Shown: positions 16,592-27,561, counted from the first letter of the stretch. The stretch: DNA of 64,000 bases from Palsa-189 sp963803735 (GCA_963803735.1 CAWDNV010000022.1:342878-406877); one strand, 5' to 3'. Notes: a model not told the origin generated them from the sequence alone. A program made the numbers and translations.

Positions 16592-17771
16592 CGCGGAGGT
16601 ATCCTTCGACGGCGAAGTCAGGGCCAAAGTTTTCGGTGCGCACGCCGGAAAGCTCGCGCACGCGTAGCGAGTTCGCGCGTTTGCGCGAAGGCAGGCCCGG
16701 CAGGGAACTGCCGAGTCCGACGAGCGTGGGCGCGTAGAACAGGCGGACTTTTTCGACGAGATCGGCTTCAAGCGCCGCCTGATTGAGCAGCGGGCCGGCC
16801 TCGAGCATCACGCTCAGGATATCGCGGCGGCCGAGCTCTTTGAGCACGGCCTGCAGGTCGGGGCGGCCGCGGCGCGCGCGAATAGGAAAAACTTCGACGC
16901 CGAGCGCGTTCAATTTTTTGGCGCGAGCGCTTGACGCTCTGGCGCACGTGAAGACCAGCACGTCGCCCTTCGCGGAGCGCACGATTTGCAATTTCGGACT
17001 GAGCCGCAGCCGCGAATCGAGCACCACCCGCAGCAGCGGCCGACGGCGCGGCAGCCCGCTGCGATCGGTGAGCAGCGGATCGTCGGTGAGAATTGTGCCA
17101 ATGCCCGTCATGATCGCGTCCGAAGCGTGACGCATGCGATGGACTTCGGCGCGGGAAATCTCCGAGGTGATCCAGCGCGACTCCTTTCCGTTGCGCGAGC
17201 GCGGCAGCACGAGGCTGCCGTCGAGCGTCAGCGCGGTCTTCAGCGTAACCAGCGGGCGCCGCTTGTGGATCCACCAAGCGAATGACTCGTTCAGGCGTCG
17301 CGCTTCGGCACATGCGCCCGAAGTGCAACTGCAATCGACCTGAATTCCGGCGGCGCGCAGCTCTTTCAATCCGCGGCCCGCAACCGCGGGATTCGGATCG
17401 ATCATCGCGGCGACGACGCGCTCGACGCCTGCTGAAATCAGCGCGTGCGTGCAGGGGCCGGTGCGTCCCGTGTGACTGCACGGCTCGAGGTTGACGTAAA
17501 TCGTGGCGCCGCGGGCTTTCTCGCCGGCGGCTTCGAGCGCAATGATTTCGGCGTGGCGCAGGCCGTCGTAGGTGTGGAAGCCTTCCGCGATGACTTTGCC
17601 GTCGCGCACGAGCACCGCGCCGACTATGGGATTGGGGCTGGCGAGCCCCTGCCCGCGCGCGGCGAGCTCTAAAGCCCGCGCCATGAATTCCTGATCGCGC
17701 GAGCGATCGAGCACTTGCGCGTCTGCGGTGCTGCTCGCGCCAACTTTCACGTTAGCAGTTTCGCGCGGCAT
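16572..17771 (-). CDS. ribD: Bifunctional riboflavin deaminase/reductase
   Basis: A 399-residue enzyme for two steps of riboflavin synthesis: deamination of 2,5-diamino-6-ribosylamino-pyrimidinone phosphate, then NADPH-dependent side-chain reduction. The deaminase half has zinc ligands His73 (HAE, with Glu75), Cys98 and Cys107 in PCSHTGRTGPC. The reductase half begins near residue 175 with RRPLVTLKTALTLDGSL and contains TGIGTILTDDPLLTDR. ATG 17771 is chosen because it lies 8 bases after the ftsY stop and leaves a normal-length protein; the longer upstream frame runs into ftsY. It overlaps ribE by 20 bases, so the two should be co-translated. Confidence 0.95.
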   Translation of the reverse strand: MPRETANVKVGASSTADAQVLDRSRDQEFMARALELAARGQGLASPNPIVGAVLVRDGKVIAEGFHTYDGLRHAEIIALEAAGEKARGATIYVNLEPCSHTGRTGPCTHALISAGVERVVAAMIDPNPAVAGRGLKELRAAGIQVDCSCTSGACAEARRLNESFAWWIHKRRPLVTLKTALTLDGSLVLPRSRNGKESRWITSEISRAEVHRMRHASDAIMTGIGTILTDDPLLTDRSGLPRRRPLLRVVLDSRLRLSPKLQIVRSAKGDVLVFTCARASSARAKKLNALGVEVFPIRARRGRPDLQAVLKELGRRDILSVMLEAGPLLNQAALEADLVEKVRLFYAPTLVGLGSSLPGLPSRKRANSLRVRELSGVRTENFGPDFAVEGYLRDVYRNR

Positions 17772-17778
17772 CGCGGAT

Positions 17779-18729
17779 TCAATCGAAGAGGGAATTGACG
17801 AACGTTTGCGCGTCGAAAGGCACAAGGTCATCGGCGGTCTCGCCGGTTCCCACGAACGCCACCGGCAAGCCCAATTCGCGCACAATAGGTATGACGATGC
17901 CGCCGCGCGCTGTGCCATCGAGCTTGGTGAGCACGATGCCCGTAACGCCGGCGATGTCAGTGAATTCGCGCGCCTGCGCGAGGCCGTTTTGTCCCGTGGT
18001 GGCATCGAGCACGAGCAGCACGTCGTGAGGCGCGCCGGGAATAAGCTTGGCCGCGGTGCGCTTCATTTTTTCGAGCTCTTGCATCAGGTTTGACTTCGTG
18101 TGCAGGCGTCCGGCGGTATCCACGATGACGTAGTCCACGCCACGGGCGCGAGCCGCGGCGAGCCCGTCGTAAACGACAGCGGCGGGATCGGTGCCGGGCT
18201 TTTGCTTGATCAGCTCCGAACCGGTGCGGCCGGCCCACACGGCGAGCTGTTCGATGGCGGCGGCGCGAAAGGTGTCTCCGGCGCAAAGCATGACGGTGGA
18301 ACCGCCTTCGTGCAGGCGATGCGCAAGCTTGCCGATGGTCGTGGTTTTGCCTGTGCCGTTCACGCCGACAACGAAAATCACGCGCGGATGCGCATCCGAA
18401 TTAGCGCCATTCGATTTCGCGGGAACCGCGCTCAGGATTCCCATCAATTGCTTTTTCAGCGCGTCGCGCAATTGCCCGGCGTCTTGGATTGGCTCGTAGT
18501 CGGCCGATTGGCGAACCGCGTCTAGCATCTCTTTCGTTGTGCGCACGCCCAGATCGGCGGCCAGCAACGCGTTTTCCAGGCGGCGAAGTTGCTCCGGATC
18601 GAGACGACGGTCGCCCGCGAACATTCCTTCCACGCGCGCGGCGATTTCCGAGCGCGTCTTGCCGACCGATTTTTTGAGCCGGTCGAGAAGTGACGGCGGC
18701 GGGTCGTTATTGCCGAAAAGCGTGATCAT
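17779..18729 (-). CDS. ftsY: Signal recognition particle receptor FtsY
   Basis: A 316-residue SRP-family GTPase that receives ribosome-SRP complexes at the inner membrane. The N domain helices occupy residues about 12-95. The G domain has GVNGTGKTTTIGKLA (G1), DTFRAAAIEQL (G2), VDTAGRLHTKSNLM (G3), TKLDGTARGG (G4) and the closing GTGETADDLVPFD box. The acidic A domain found in E. coli is absent, as in many bacteria. It is the first gene ahead of ribD, with only 7 bases between them, a coupling not seen in E. coli. Confidence 0.98.
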   Translation of the reverse strand: MITLFGNNDPPPSLLDRLKKSVGKTRSEIAARVEGMFAGDRRLDPEQLRRLENALLAADLGVRTTKEMLDAVRQSADYEPIQDAGQLRDALKKQLMGILSAVPAKSNGANSDAHPRVIFVVGVNGTGKTTTIGKLAHRLHEGGSTVMLCAGDTFRAAAIEQLAVWAGRTGSELIKQKPGTDPAAVVYDGLAAARARGVDYVIVDTAGRLHTKSNLMQELEKMKRTAAKLIPGAPHDVLLVLDATTGQNGLAQAREFTDIAGVTGIVLTKLDGTARGGIVIPIVRELGLPVAFVGTGETADDLVPFDAQTFVNSLFD

Positions 18730-18798
18730 GTGTGGGCGAGGACCTAAATGCGATTCTAACAGAAGGGCAGGGGTGCCGCTCGGAGGCGCATCGGGCGG

Positions 18799-19275
18799 TC
18801 AGGGAGTGGTCCTGGGAATGCGGCTGGTGAAAAAGAGCGCGAGCAACCCCGCGGCAAGCACGGCCATCTCCAGGTTCACTGAAATGCGATGCAGGCGGTC
18901 GAAGGAGGCGCGCAGCTCGTTTGTGGCCGGTGTCGCGGCCACTGAACCCATTTGGCCGCGCAGCGCGTCCATCGTGCCGCTCACCCAGTACTGCGAAATG
19001 AATGTCAGCACCACCATGATCACCACCAGCAGCGACGCCGGACGCAGCAGCGCCGCCGCCGAGCGCGCCCAGATCGCGGTCACCAGAAGATAAATCACGC
19101 CGGCGACAATGCCCATCAGGTGCAGACGGCCAAGCGTCAGGCCGACCAGCGCTCCGGCTTGGTCCGGGGTGAGCACGGAGAACGCTGCGGGAGCGACAAT
19201 CGCGCCGAAGTAGAGCACGGCGCCGATCCACGTCCCGAGCGTTAAGAACTGCAAGAAACGAACTATCGTCGTCAT
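18799..19275 (-). CDS. DUF4149-type membrane protein
   Basis: A 158-residue protein with four predicted membrane helices (about 8-30, 47-67, 75-97 and 128-148). The N-terminal TLGTWIGAVLYFGAIVAPAAF and the general layout match DUF4149 family proteins, whose role is unknown. No catalytic motif is visible. It lies 69 bases upstream of ftsY on the same strand and may head that transcript. Confidence 0.75.
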   Translation of the reverse strand: MTTIVRFLQFLTLGTWIGAVLYFGAIVAPAAFSVLTPDQAGALVGLTLGRLHLMGIVAGVIYLLVTAIWARSAAALLRPASLLVVIMVVLTFISQYWVSGTMDALRGQMGSVAATPATNELRASFDRLHRISVNLEMAVLAAGLLALFFTSRIPRTTP

Positions 19276-19579
19276 CGCCGCCCCCGCTTGCGCTTGCTAG
19301 TTCGGAATAAGGACAAATTTCTTGCGGATACGCGCGCCATTATATCCGGCTGTGCCGCGCTTGTATTCGCCGAGTTTGGGCCCACTGATGTGATCATGGG
19401 TGGGCCGTTCGGGTGCGGCTGGATCGCCCCGGCCCAAGGGCCCTCGTGATGACATCCAAACTGAGCGCGTCCGCGGTCGGCGCCGCCAGAAAAGATAGGG
19501 CACAACCGGGTGAGGATAGGGTTCCCCGCGGCGAGCAACGATGGCAGAATGGAGAATCCGGACGACATGGGAATCCGGA
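19276..19579. other. Intergenic between DUF4149 gene and tRNA-Val
   Basis: About 300 bases. A minus-strand frame of about 100 codons crosses it (ending at 19297) and begins within the tRNA gene, which argues against it. The segment near 19297-19400 could code for a short basic peptide (GPKLGEYKRGTAGYNGARI), but nothing supports translation. Confidence 0.4.
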
Positions 19580-19656
19580 TGGTGGGCGATCAAGGACTTG
19601 AACCTTGGACCTCTCCCGTGTGAGGGGAGCGCTCTAACCAACTGAGCTAATCGCCC
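19580..19656 (-). tRNA. tRNA-Val (CAC)
   Basis: A complete cloverleaf on the minus strand: acceptor GGGCGAT/ATCGCCC, D arm GCTC/GAGC, anticodon stem CTCCC/GGGAG with loop CTCACAC (anticodon CAC, reading GUG valine), T arm CAAGG-TTCAAGT-CCTTG, and an encoded CCA end (19580-19582). The length is 77 bases. Confidence 0.97.
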
Positions 19657-19665
19657 GCGTTCCTC

Positions 19666-19694
19666 GTTGTAGCAGAAGCTTCAGGAAGCGTCAA
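19666..19694 (-). promoter_or_regulatory. Promoter of tRNA-Val
   Basis: On the minus strand TTGACG (19694-19689), a 17-base spacer and TACAAC (19671-19666), ending 9 bases before the mature tRNA. The -35 box reaches the first base of the divergent moxR start codon. Confidence 0.6.
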
Positions 19695-20665
19695 TGAAGG
19701 TGCCAGACATCACTATGAGCACTGCGGCCACGTCATCGTTGATCTCGCAATTGCAACGCGCCATTGCGAGCGTGATTCGCGGCAAAGACGACGCCATCGA
19801 ACTGGCGCTCGTGGCCCTGCTGGCGCGCGGGCATCTGCTGATCGAAGATGTGCCGGGCGTAGGCAAGACGACGCTGGCGCAGTCGCTGGCGCATTCATTC
19901 CACTGCTCGTTCCAGCGCATTCAATTCACTTCAGACATGCTGCCGAGCGACGTCGTGGGCATCAGCGTCTTCAACCAGATCGAACAGCAGTTTGAATTCA
20001 AGCCCGGGCCGATTTTCGCCAACATCGTTCTGGCCGATGAGATCAACCGCACCACACCGAAGACGCAATCGGCGCTGCTGGAAGCCATGAACGAAGCGCA
20101 AGTGACGGTGGACGCGCACACGCATCCGCTTCCACGGCCGTTCATGGTGCTGGCCACCCAAAATCCCATCGAGCATCACGGCACTTATCCGTTGCCAGAA
20201 TCGCAAATGGATCGTTTCCTGATCCGCATCCGCATGGGCTATCCGTCACGCGAAACGGAAAAAGAGATTCTGCGCAGCCAAGCCAACGCGCACAGCGGCG
20301 CAGGCGTCCAGCCGGTGATGGAGGCAAGCGATGTTTTGGGGATGCAGCAGGCCGCCGCCAGCGTGCGCGTGGACGAGAGCCTGCTCGACTATGCCCTGGA
20401 GATCGTCGAAAAGACGCGGCAGAACGAAAGGCTAATCCTCGGCGTGAGCCCGCGGGGTTCGCTGATGCTGCAGCGCGCGGCGCAGGCGCGGGCGTTCATC
20501 GAAGGGCGCGACTTCTGCCTTCCCGACGATTTCAAGCAACTGGTGCTGCCCGTCTTTGCTCACCGGGTCGTGGTCAACGCGCGCTACGCCACCACCCAGA
20601 AGAAAACGTCGCAGGCCGAAAGCATCCTTGCTGAGATTGTCGAATCCACGCCCGTTCCGCTCTAG
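19694..20665 (+). CDS. MoxR-family AAA+ ATPase
   Basis: A 323-residue MoxR ATPase, a chaperone-like AAA+ protein usually encoded with DUF58 and VWA or transglutaminase proteins. Walker A is VPGVGKTT (53-60), Walker B is VLADEINR followed by TTPKTQSALLEAMNE, sensor 1 lies in VLATQNPIEHHGTYPLPESQ, and the C-terminal lid ends in RGSLMLQRAAQARAFIEGRD. AGGAAG lies 7 bases before ATG 19694; a second ATG at 19715 is possible. It heads a plus-strand set with the DUF58 gene, mutY and a transglutaminase gene. Confidence 0.92.
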   Translation: MKVPDITMSTAATSSLISQLQRAIASVIRGKDDAIELALVALLARGHLLIEDVPGVGKTTLAQSLAHSFHCSFQRIQFTSDMLPSDVVGISVFNQIEQQFEFKPGPIFANIVLADEINRTTPKTQSALLEAMNEAQVTVDAHTHPLPRPFMVLATQNPIEHHGTYPLPESQMDRFLIRIRMGYPSRETEKEILRSQANAHSGAGVQPVMEASDVLGMQQAAASVRVDESLLDYALEIVEKTRQNERLILGVSPRGSLMLQRAAQARAFIEGRDFCLPDDFKQLVLPVFAHRVVVNARYATTQKKTSQAESILAEIVESTPVPL

Positions 20666-20773
20666 GCTTCCGATGCTTTTGGGGTTTGATTCAATCAAAA
20701 AGCAGATCCCTCGGCCAAAGGCGGGCCTCGTGATGACAACTCTTTGGGGCGAGCCGCCAATGACGAGCATTCC

Positions 20774-22192
20774 ATGAATAGCCCCGCTATTGCCCGCAAT
20801 CTGCGCACGTTTGCCAAACGCACGCATCTCGATTCCCTTGCTTCGAAAGCGAGTCGCAAAATCGACTGGTCGGGGTGGCGCTCCTTTGCGATAGCGGTTG
20901 TCGCGCTGGGCGCGGCGCTGCTTCTCGCGCTGTATTCGAGTGTGGCCGCGGAAGATGGCAGGATCTGGGCTGCCGGATTCTCCGCGCTCAGTGCACTGGC
21001 GGTCTCCGGGTGGGTTGCCTTCACGGTGGTCCCCGCGCTGGCCCGGCGCACGCCGCTGCGATGGCTCGCTTATCGCATGGATTACCGCGTGACGCGAGAA
21101 GGGATCGTCTACCTGGCCGGAATTTTCGTCATTGCGCTGGCCGCGCTCAACACGGGAAACAATCTGCTTTTCATGACGCTGGCATGTTTGCTGGCCGGAA
21201 TCCTGATTTCCGGAATCATTTCGCAGGTGGTATTGAGCGGTGTCGAGTTGCGGCTCGATCTGCCCGAGAATATTTTCGCCAACCAGCCGGTGTTGGCGCT
21301 GACGGAACTCGAGAACCACAAAACAGTCCTGCCGTCATTTTCGCTGCGCCTTGTGGGCGCGAAATCTCCGCGAGCGCGGGAAAGCGCGTCGCGTGCCGCA
21401 AAGGCGAATTCAAAGCAGAAAGGTAAGCCGCAGCATGCCAGCGAAATTCTCACCACGCCGGTTTATTTTCCTTATTTGCCGCCGCAGCAGAAAATTCAGC
21501 AAGCCGTCGAGCTCGTTTTTCCGCACCGGGGCATTTATCGGCAGGATAGCATCGGGCTACAAACCAGGTTTCCTTTCGGTTTTCTGGAGAAAACGCGCCA
21601 GGTCGAATCCAGAATGGAAGCTCTGGTCTATCCTTCGGTAGCTCCGAGCGAGGAGTTTTACGAAATTCTGCCGCTGGTGACGGGCGAACTTGAGAGCTTC
21701 ATGCGCGGACGCGGCCACGACCTCTACTCTATCCGCCAATACCAGACTTTCGACAGCGCGCGCCACGTGGACTGGAAGGCTTCGGCGCGGACCGGTTCGC
21801 TGCAGGTGCGCGAATTCGCCCGCGAAGACGAGCGCCGGGTTCTGCTGGTGCTCGATACGGCGATTCCCGCCGGCAAGCCGCGAGAAGCGTATGAAGTCAT
21901 CTTTGAACGCGGCGTCGCGCTTTGCGCCAGCCTGGCCTGGCATTTCTACGAGATCAATTCCGTGCTGGCGTTTCGCAGCGGCGCGTTCGAAACGACGATG
22001 GCGCCTGCAGGCGAAAGTATCTACGCGATCCTGCGCTGCCTCGCTTCGGCCGCGCCGGCCGAGTCTGATCGCTCCATGCTCAGCGAGCTTGTAGACTTGC
22101 CCCAAACCTTCAAAATTATCCTCACTGCCCAGCCGCGTGGCTCGATTCCCACCAGCCTGTGGAGCACCTCTTACATCGCGTTCCTCGAATAG
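20774..22192 (+). CDS. DUF58 domain membrane-linked protein
   Basis: A 472-residue protein. Two pairs of membrane helices lie in the first 150 residues (FAIAVVALGAALLLALYSS and GIFVIALAALNTGNNLLF among them). A large soluble part follows, with the DUF58 core around residues 305-350 (YQTFDSARHVDWKASARTGS), followed by VREFAREDERRVLLVLDTAI, the metal-binding-like site of these VWA-related proteins. It pairs with MoxR ATPases; the exact function is unknown. ATG 20774 is preferred; an in-frame TTG ten codons upstream exists. It lies 108 bases after moxR. Confidence 0.9.
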   Translation: MNSPAIARNLRTFAKRTHLDSLASKASRKIDWSGWRSFAIAVVALGAALLLALYSSVAAEDGRIWAAGFSALSALAVSGWVAFTVVPALARRTPLRWLAYRMDYRVTREGIVYLAGIFVIALAALNTGNNLLFMTLACLLAGILISGIISQVVLSGVELRLDLPENIFANQPVLALTELENHKTVLPSFSLRLVGAKSPRARESASRAAKANSKQKGKPQHASEILTTPVYFPYLPPQQKIQQAVELVFPHRGIYRQDSIGLQTRFPFGFLEKTRQVESRMEALVYPSVAPSEEFYEILPLVTGELESFMRGRGHDLYSIRQYQTFDSARHVDWKASARTGSLQVREFAREDERRVLLVLDTAIPAGKPREAYEVIFERGVALCASLAWHFYEINSVLAFRSGAFETTMAPAGESIYAILRCLASAAPAESDRSMLSELVDLPQTFKIILTAQPRGSIPTSLWSTSYIAFLE

Positions 22193-22349
22193 CCGGCAGA
22201 ACAGCGCGAATTTGCGAAAAGCCACGGGTCTGGCCCGGCTGCTGGCCTGCCCTGAGCTACAAAGCCCGCTTTCGTAGCCAGGTCCCGGCTGCGGGTTGGG
22301 TGGCCGACACCTGAGACCTTAGACTTGCGCCGCGTGCGACAATGGCGCG

Positions 22350-23564
<1,215 letters not shown>

Positions 23565-23669
23565 GCTCCCACGCTGTCATCACAAGCTCCTCCGCCGTCA
23601 TTGGGCGATTACTGATTGGCGCGGGGGTGCAGGGCGCCACCAGCGCGCGATGCTAAACTGGACGAAACG

Positions 23670-25967
23670 ATGTCTGCGCCAGAAACGATCGATGGCCAAT
23701 TCATCTCTGCGCAGTCTTCCTCTGCGCTGAATCGCTATTTTGAGACTTCGCTCTTTCTCATGCTCCTGGTGAGCGTGCTCTCGCTCGTTTCCACCGGGAA
23801 GCTGGATTTGGTCACAATCGTTATTGCGCCGGCGGCCTTGCTGGTCAAAGGCTATCGCTGGTGGCACGGCCACGGCACCGAACTGAATCACGGCACGGCC
23901 ACTTTCCTCGTGGTCGTCTACTTTCTTTATTTTCCCGTGGATTTGTGGTGGGTGTCGCGCATGCTTTCGAGCGACGCGCAAAATCCGGTGCTTTTTTCCG
24001 CGCTGCTCGCGGCGATCCATCTACTGCTGTTCGCGATGATTGTGCGGCTTTTCAGCGCCAGCACCACGCGCGACTACCTCTTTCTGGCTTTGCTGGCTTT
24101 CAGCGCGATGATGGCCTCCGCCATCCTCACAGTAGACACCACGTTCTTGTTCTTTTTTCTGGTCTTCCTCGCGCTGGCGATATCCACGTTCATTGGACTG
24201 GAGATGCGACGCAGCGCCGAAGGCACGGTGCATCCACGCATGGCGCCGGGTTCCAGGCCTGCGCGCAAGCTGCAAACGGCGTTGGGAATAACCTCTGGCA
24301 TTGTTGCGGTGACAGCGCTTTTGGCGGGAGCGGTAATTTTCTTCATCATCCCACGCCTGAATGCCGGCTATCTTTCCGGCTTTAATCTGCAACCTTCCTT
24401 GATTTCCGGCTTTACAGACGATGTTGAACTTGGCCAAATCGGCGAGATCAAGAAAAGCAGCGCCGTGGTGATGCGCATCAAGGTGGAGGGCAATCCGGTT
24501 GTCGCTCGCAACATGCATTGGCGCGGCATCGCCCTTACCACGTTCGACGGACGGCGCTGGTACACCGAAGGCCACGAGCCGATGGCTCTCACCGAGGGAT
24601 ATGACGGCTGGATTATTGTGCCTCCCAGCTCAAGTGCCGATCGGCATTACGCACTGCCTTTCGAGTACACGGTGATGCTGGAGCCACTCGCTTCGGATGC
24701 CCTTTTCGTGGCCCCGGAACCCGCCCGCGTGCATGGACAATTCTTTGGCGGGGCGCTTGGAGGACCTCGGAGTTTGCGCCGCAGTTATCTCACTCTGGAC
24801 AAAACGGGCTCGCTGGCTAACCCCTTCCACAATTACGCCGACCTGCGTTACGACGCCATCTCTGACGTGCCCAACGTTCCGGCAGAGAACCTGCGCAAGT
24901 CCCCTCAAACCTATCCGGAATCGATGCGCGCGCTTTACCTGCAATTGCCCAAGCTCGACCCGCGGATACCAATTATGGCGAAGACGATCGCTTCCCGCGC
25001 AGGCAATCCTTATGACAAGGCGCGCGCGGTGGAAAGCTACCTGCGCGGAAACTACGGTTATACGCTCGATCTTTCCGGTACGCCTCCCGTCGATCCGCTG
25101 GCGTATTTCCTTTTTGAGAAGCGCGCCGGCCATTGCGAATATTTTGCCGCGGCCATGACGGTGATGATGCGAACGCTCGGAATTCCCGCGCGCTACGTGA
25201 ACGGCTTTCTTCCCGGCGAGTACAACGACGTGGGCGGCGATTACATCATTCGCGCGAGCGACGCGCACAGTTGGGTGGAGGTCTTTTTCCCTGGCTATGG
25301 TTGGATCACCTTTGACCCGACACCTCCAAGCGACGACCATCCAGCCGGGCTCCTGTCACAATTCGGCTTCTATTGGGACTGGTTCCAACTGCAATGGAAT
25401 GATTGGGTGGTGAACTATGACTTCATCCACCAATTCACGTTGGCTCAGGGCGTCCAGCGCGTGTCGCGGCGCTGGACCGCAAATTTGCGCGAGAGGTTTG
25501 AGCAAGCGCGTTCGGCCGGCGCTACGCGCTTGCGCTACTGGGCGGAAGATGCGAGTTCTGTTCCGCCGTGGATGCCGATCCTCGTCACGCTGCTCCTGGC
25601 GGGCGCACTCGTCGTGTGCAACCGGCAGGTGCGCGAACGGTTGGTGTTTGCGTGCCGGGTTAGATTGGGATTCGATACGCCGCCAGCGCAAGCTGCCTCG
25701 CTTTTCTACCACCGCATGCTGCGGCTGCTCGAAAGGGCTGGATGGCGCAAATCGCCTTCGCAAACTCCGTCGGAGTTTGCCGCTTCATTAACGGCAGGCG
25801 AAATCGCTGCGCCGGTCGCCCGCTTCACTGAGCTTTGCCTGGCTGCCAGATTTGGCGGCCGTAGCGTCGAAGCTTCTCGCTTTTCAGCCTTGTTGCAAGA
25901 GATAAAATCGTCTCTTCGGGCACCCAGCCGTGGCGGCTCGCGCTTTCACCCAACCGAACAGAAATAA
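23670..25967 (+). CDS. Transglutaminase-like DUF3488 membrane protein
   Basis: A 765-residue TgpA-type protein. The N-terminal 230 residues hold several membrane helices (the DUF3488 part, with VFLALAISTFIGLEMRRSAEG). A periplasmic transglutaminase-like domain follows, with triad Cys489 (AGHCEYFAAAMT), His533 (SDAHSWVEVFF) and Asp549 (ITFDPTPPSDDHP). A C-terminal helix (about 629-650) and a DUF4129-type tail (FYHRMLRLLERAGWRKSPS) end the protein. ATG 23670 is chosen; the longer frame from 23616 adds residues without conserved pattern. It acts with MoxR and the DUF58 protein, possibly on cell-surface proteins; the substrate is unknown. Confidence 0.93.
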   Translation: MSAPETIDGQFISAQSSSALNRYFETSLFLMLLVSVLSLVSTGKLDLVTIVIAPAALLVKGYRWWHGHGTELNHGTATFLVVVYFLYFPVDLWWVSRMLSSDAQNPVLFSALLAAIHLLLFAMIVRLFSASTTRDYLFLALLAFSAMMASAILTVDTTFLFFFLVFLALAISTFIGLEMRRSAEGTVHPRMAPGSRPARKLQTALGITSGIVAVTALLAGAVIFFIIPRLNAGYLSGFNLQPSLISGFTDDVELGQIGEIKKSSAVVMRIKVEGNPVVARNMHWRGIALTTFDGRRWYTEGHEPMALTEGYDGWIIVPPSSSADRHYALPFEYTVMLEPLASDALFVAPEPARVHGQFFGGALGGPRSLRRSYLTLDKTGSLANPFHNYADLRYDAISDVPNVPAENLRKSPQTYPESMRALYLQLPKLDPRIPIMAKTIASRAGNPYDKARAVESYLRGNYGYTLDLSGTPPVDPLAYFLFEKRAGHCEYFAAAMTVMMRTLGIPARYVNGFLPGEYNDVGGDYIIRASDAHSWVEVFFPGYGWITFDPTPPSDDHPAGLLSQFGFYWDWFQLQWNDWVVNYDFIHQFTLAQGVQRVSRRWTANLRERFEQARSAGATRLRYWAEDASSVPPWMPILVTLLLAGALVVCNRQVRERLVFACRVRLGFDTPPAQAASLFYHRMLRLLERAGWRKSPSQTPSEFAASLTAGEIAAPVARFTELCLAARFGGRSVEASRFSALLQEIKSSLRAPSRGGSRFHPTEQK

Positions 25968-26066
25968 GCCCAAGCCAGATAGGGAGCGCGCCCCACGAGT
26001 TGCGTGCGGGCCGGGGCAGACCGATCGCGTATGGTAAACTTCACTTCGTTGTCTGAAGATCGAGCC

Positions 26067-27548
26067 ATGCCTAAAGTCGGATTCATCAGCCTGGGGTGCC
26101 CCAAAAACCTCGTAGATAGCGAGGTGATGATGGGCATTCTGGAGCGGAGTGGTTACGAGCTCACTCCGCGAGCGGACGATGCCGACGTGCTCGTGGTGAA
26201 CACGTGCAGCTTTATTGAGGCGGCGCAGCAGGAATCCGTGGACACCATCCTGGAGATGGCCGAGCACAAAAAGTTCGGCCGTGCCCAGAAGCTAGTGGTG
26301 GCGGGATGCCTGGTCGAACGTTACCGCGAGCAAATCAAGCAGCAAATTCCTGAAGTCGATGCGGTGATTGGCACCGGCGAAGTGGAGCACATTCTCTCCG
26401 CACTCCAAGGCGAACTCCAGGAGACGGCACAGGGCGCGCCTGCGTTTCTCTATCACGATGCATCGCCGCGTGTGCTTTCCACTCCGCGTCACGCCGCCTA
26501 CATCAAAATCGCCGAAGGCTGCGATCATCCGTGCACGTTTTGCATCATTCCGCAGCTGCGCGGAAATTTTCGCAGCCGCCGCTTTGAATCAGTCGTGCGC
26601 GAGGCGGAAAACCTCGCTGCAGCTGGCGTGCGCGAAGTTACGCTCATCGGCCAAGACACTACTTCTTATGGTGAGGATCTTTCCCTGCGGGACGGCCTTG
26701 CCGAATTGCTCGCGCGGCTCGCTCAAGTCGAAGGGTTGAGCTGGGTGCGTTTCCTTTATGCGTATCCGAATCGCGTCACGCAACACTTGCTTGAGACTGT
26801 GGCCGAACATCCGCGACTGGTGAAGTATTTCGATATGCCTCTGCAGCACGCCGCGAGAGGCGTGCTGGCGCAAATGAAGCGCGGTTCAAGCGGCGTGGCA
26901 TTCCTACGCCTGCTGGAACGCGTTCGCCACACCATCCCTGGCGTGATGCTGCGAACTTCCTTCATCGTCGGCTTCCCGGGGGAAACCGAAACGGATTTCC
27001 GCGAACTGTGCGATTTTGTGCGTGCGGCTGAATTTGACTGGATGGGCGTCTTTGCCTATTCGGATGTGGAAAATGCTGCCAGCCACGCTCTGGGCGCGAA
27101 AGTTGACGCCGAAACGATCGCCGAGCGCCGCGATACTTTGATGAAGCTGCAGCGCAAAATTTCCGCACGGCGCCTGCGCCGCTTTGTAGGTCAGACGCTG
27201 ACCGCTTTAGTCGAAGGCCCTGCACGGGATCAGGAATTCATTTGGGAGGCGCGCCTTGGGGGTATGGCTCCTGAGATCGACGGCAAACTCTATCTTACGG
27301 ACATCCAGCCGCAGCCCGACGGTCGCTCCGGCGCGTACTGGAGACATGGCCGCGGTCGAAATCACCAAATCACTCGATTACGATTTGGTCGGGCGCGTGG
27401 TTTCGATAGAAGAGCGCCTGCCCGATCCTCTCGCACCCCTGCCTGTGCACGCCGCGCGACAAATCTCGACTGGTACTCCGCTGCGCATCCTGGCATAGCG
27501 GTCCTCTTCAGCCTAATATTAAAGAAGGGCGAATCTGATAGAGAGTAG
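26067..27548 (+). CDS. rimO: Ribosomal protein S12 methylthiotransferase RimO, frameshifted end
   Basis: A radical-SAM enzyme that adds a methylthio group to Asp of ribosomal protein S12. The N-terminal UPF0004 domain starts PKVGFISLGCPKNLVDSE with further cysteines in VNTCSFIEAA and AGCLVERY. The radical SAM cluster cysteines are at 152, 156 and 159 (GCDHPCTFC). The frame is normal up to APEIDGKLYLTDIQPQPD, but the expected TRAM-domain end (GDMAAVEITKSLDYDLVGRV) continues in another frame and stops at 27498. A net +1 change therefore lies within about 27303-27340, and the last roughly 70 residues of the frame as read are aberrant. ATG 26067 is chosen; ATG 26031 is an alternative. Confidence 0.9.
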   Translation: MPKVGFISLGCPKNLVDSEVMMGILERSGYELTPRADDADVLVVNTCSFIEAAQQESVDTILEMAEHKKFGRAQKLVVAGCLVERYREQIKQQIPEVDAVIGTGEVEHILSALQGELQETAQGAPAFLYHDASPRVLSTPRHAAYIKIAEGCDHPCTFCIIPQLRGNFRSRRFESVVREAENLAAAGVREVTLIGQDTTSYGEDLSLRDGLAELLARLAQVEGLSWVRFLYAYPNRVTQHLLETVAEHPRLVKYFDMPLQHAARGVLAQMKRGSSGVAFLRLLERVRHTIPGVMLRTSFIVGFPGETETDFRELCDFVRAAEFDWMGVFAYSDVENAASHALGAKVDAETIAERRDTLMKLQRKISARRLRRFVGQTLTALVEGPARDQEFIWEARLGGMAPEIDGKLYLTDIQPQPDGRSGAYWRHGRGRNHQITRLRFGRARGFDRRAPARSSRTPACARRATNLDWYSAAHPGIAVLFSLILKKGESDRE

Positions 27549-27561
27549 TGTGATTGGTCCG

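Noticed and set aside
19297..19641. Minus-strand small ORF overlapping tRNA-Val
   Set aside because: It starts inside the tRNA sequence; this is a common false gene call.
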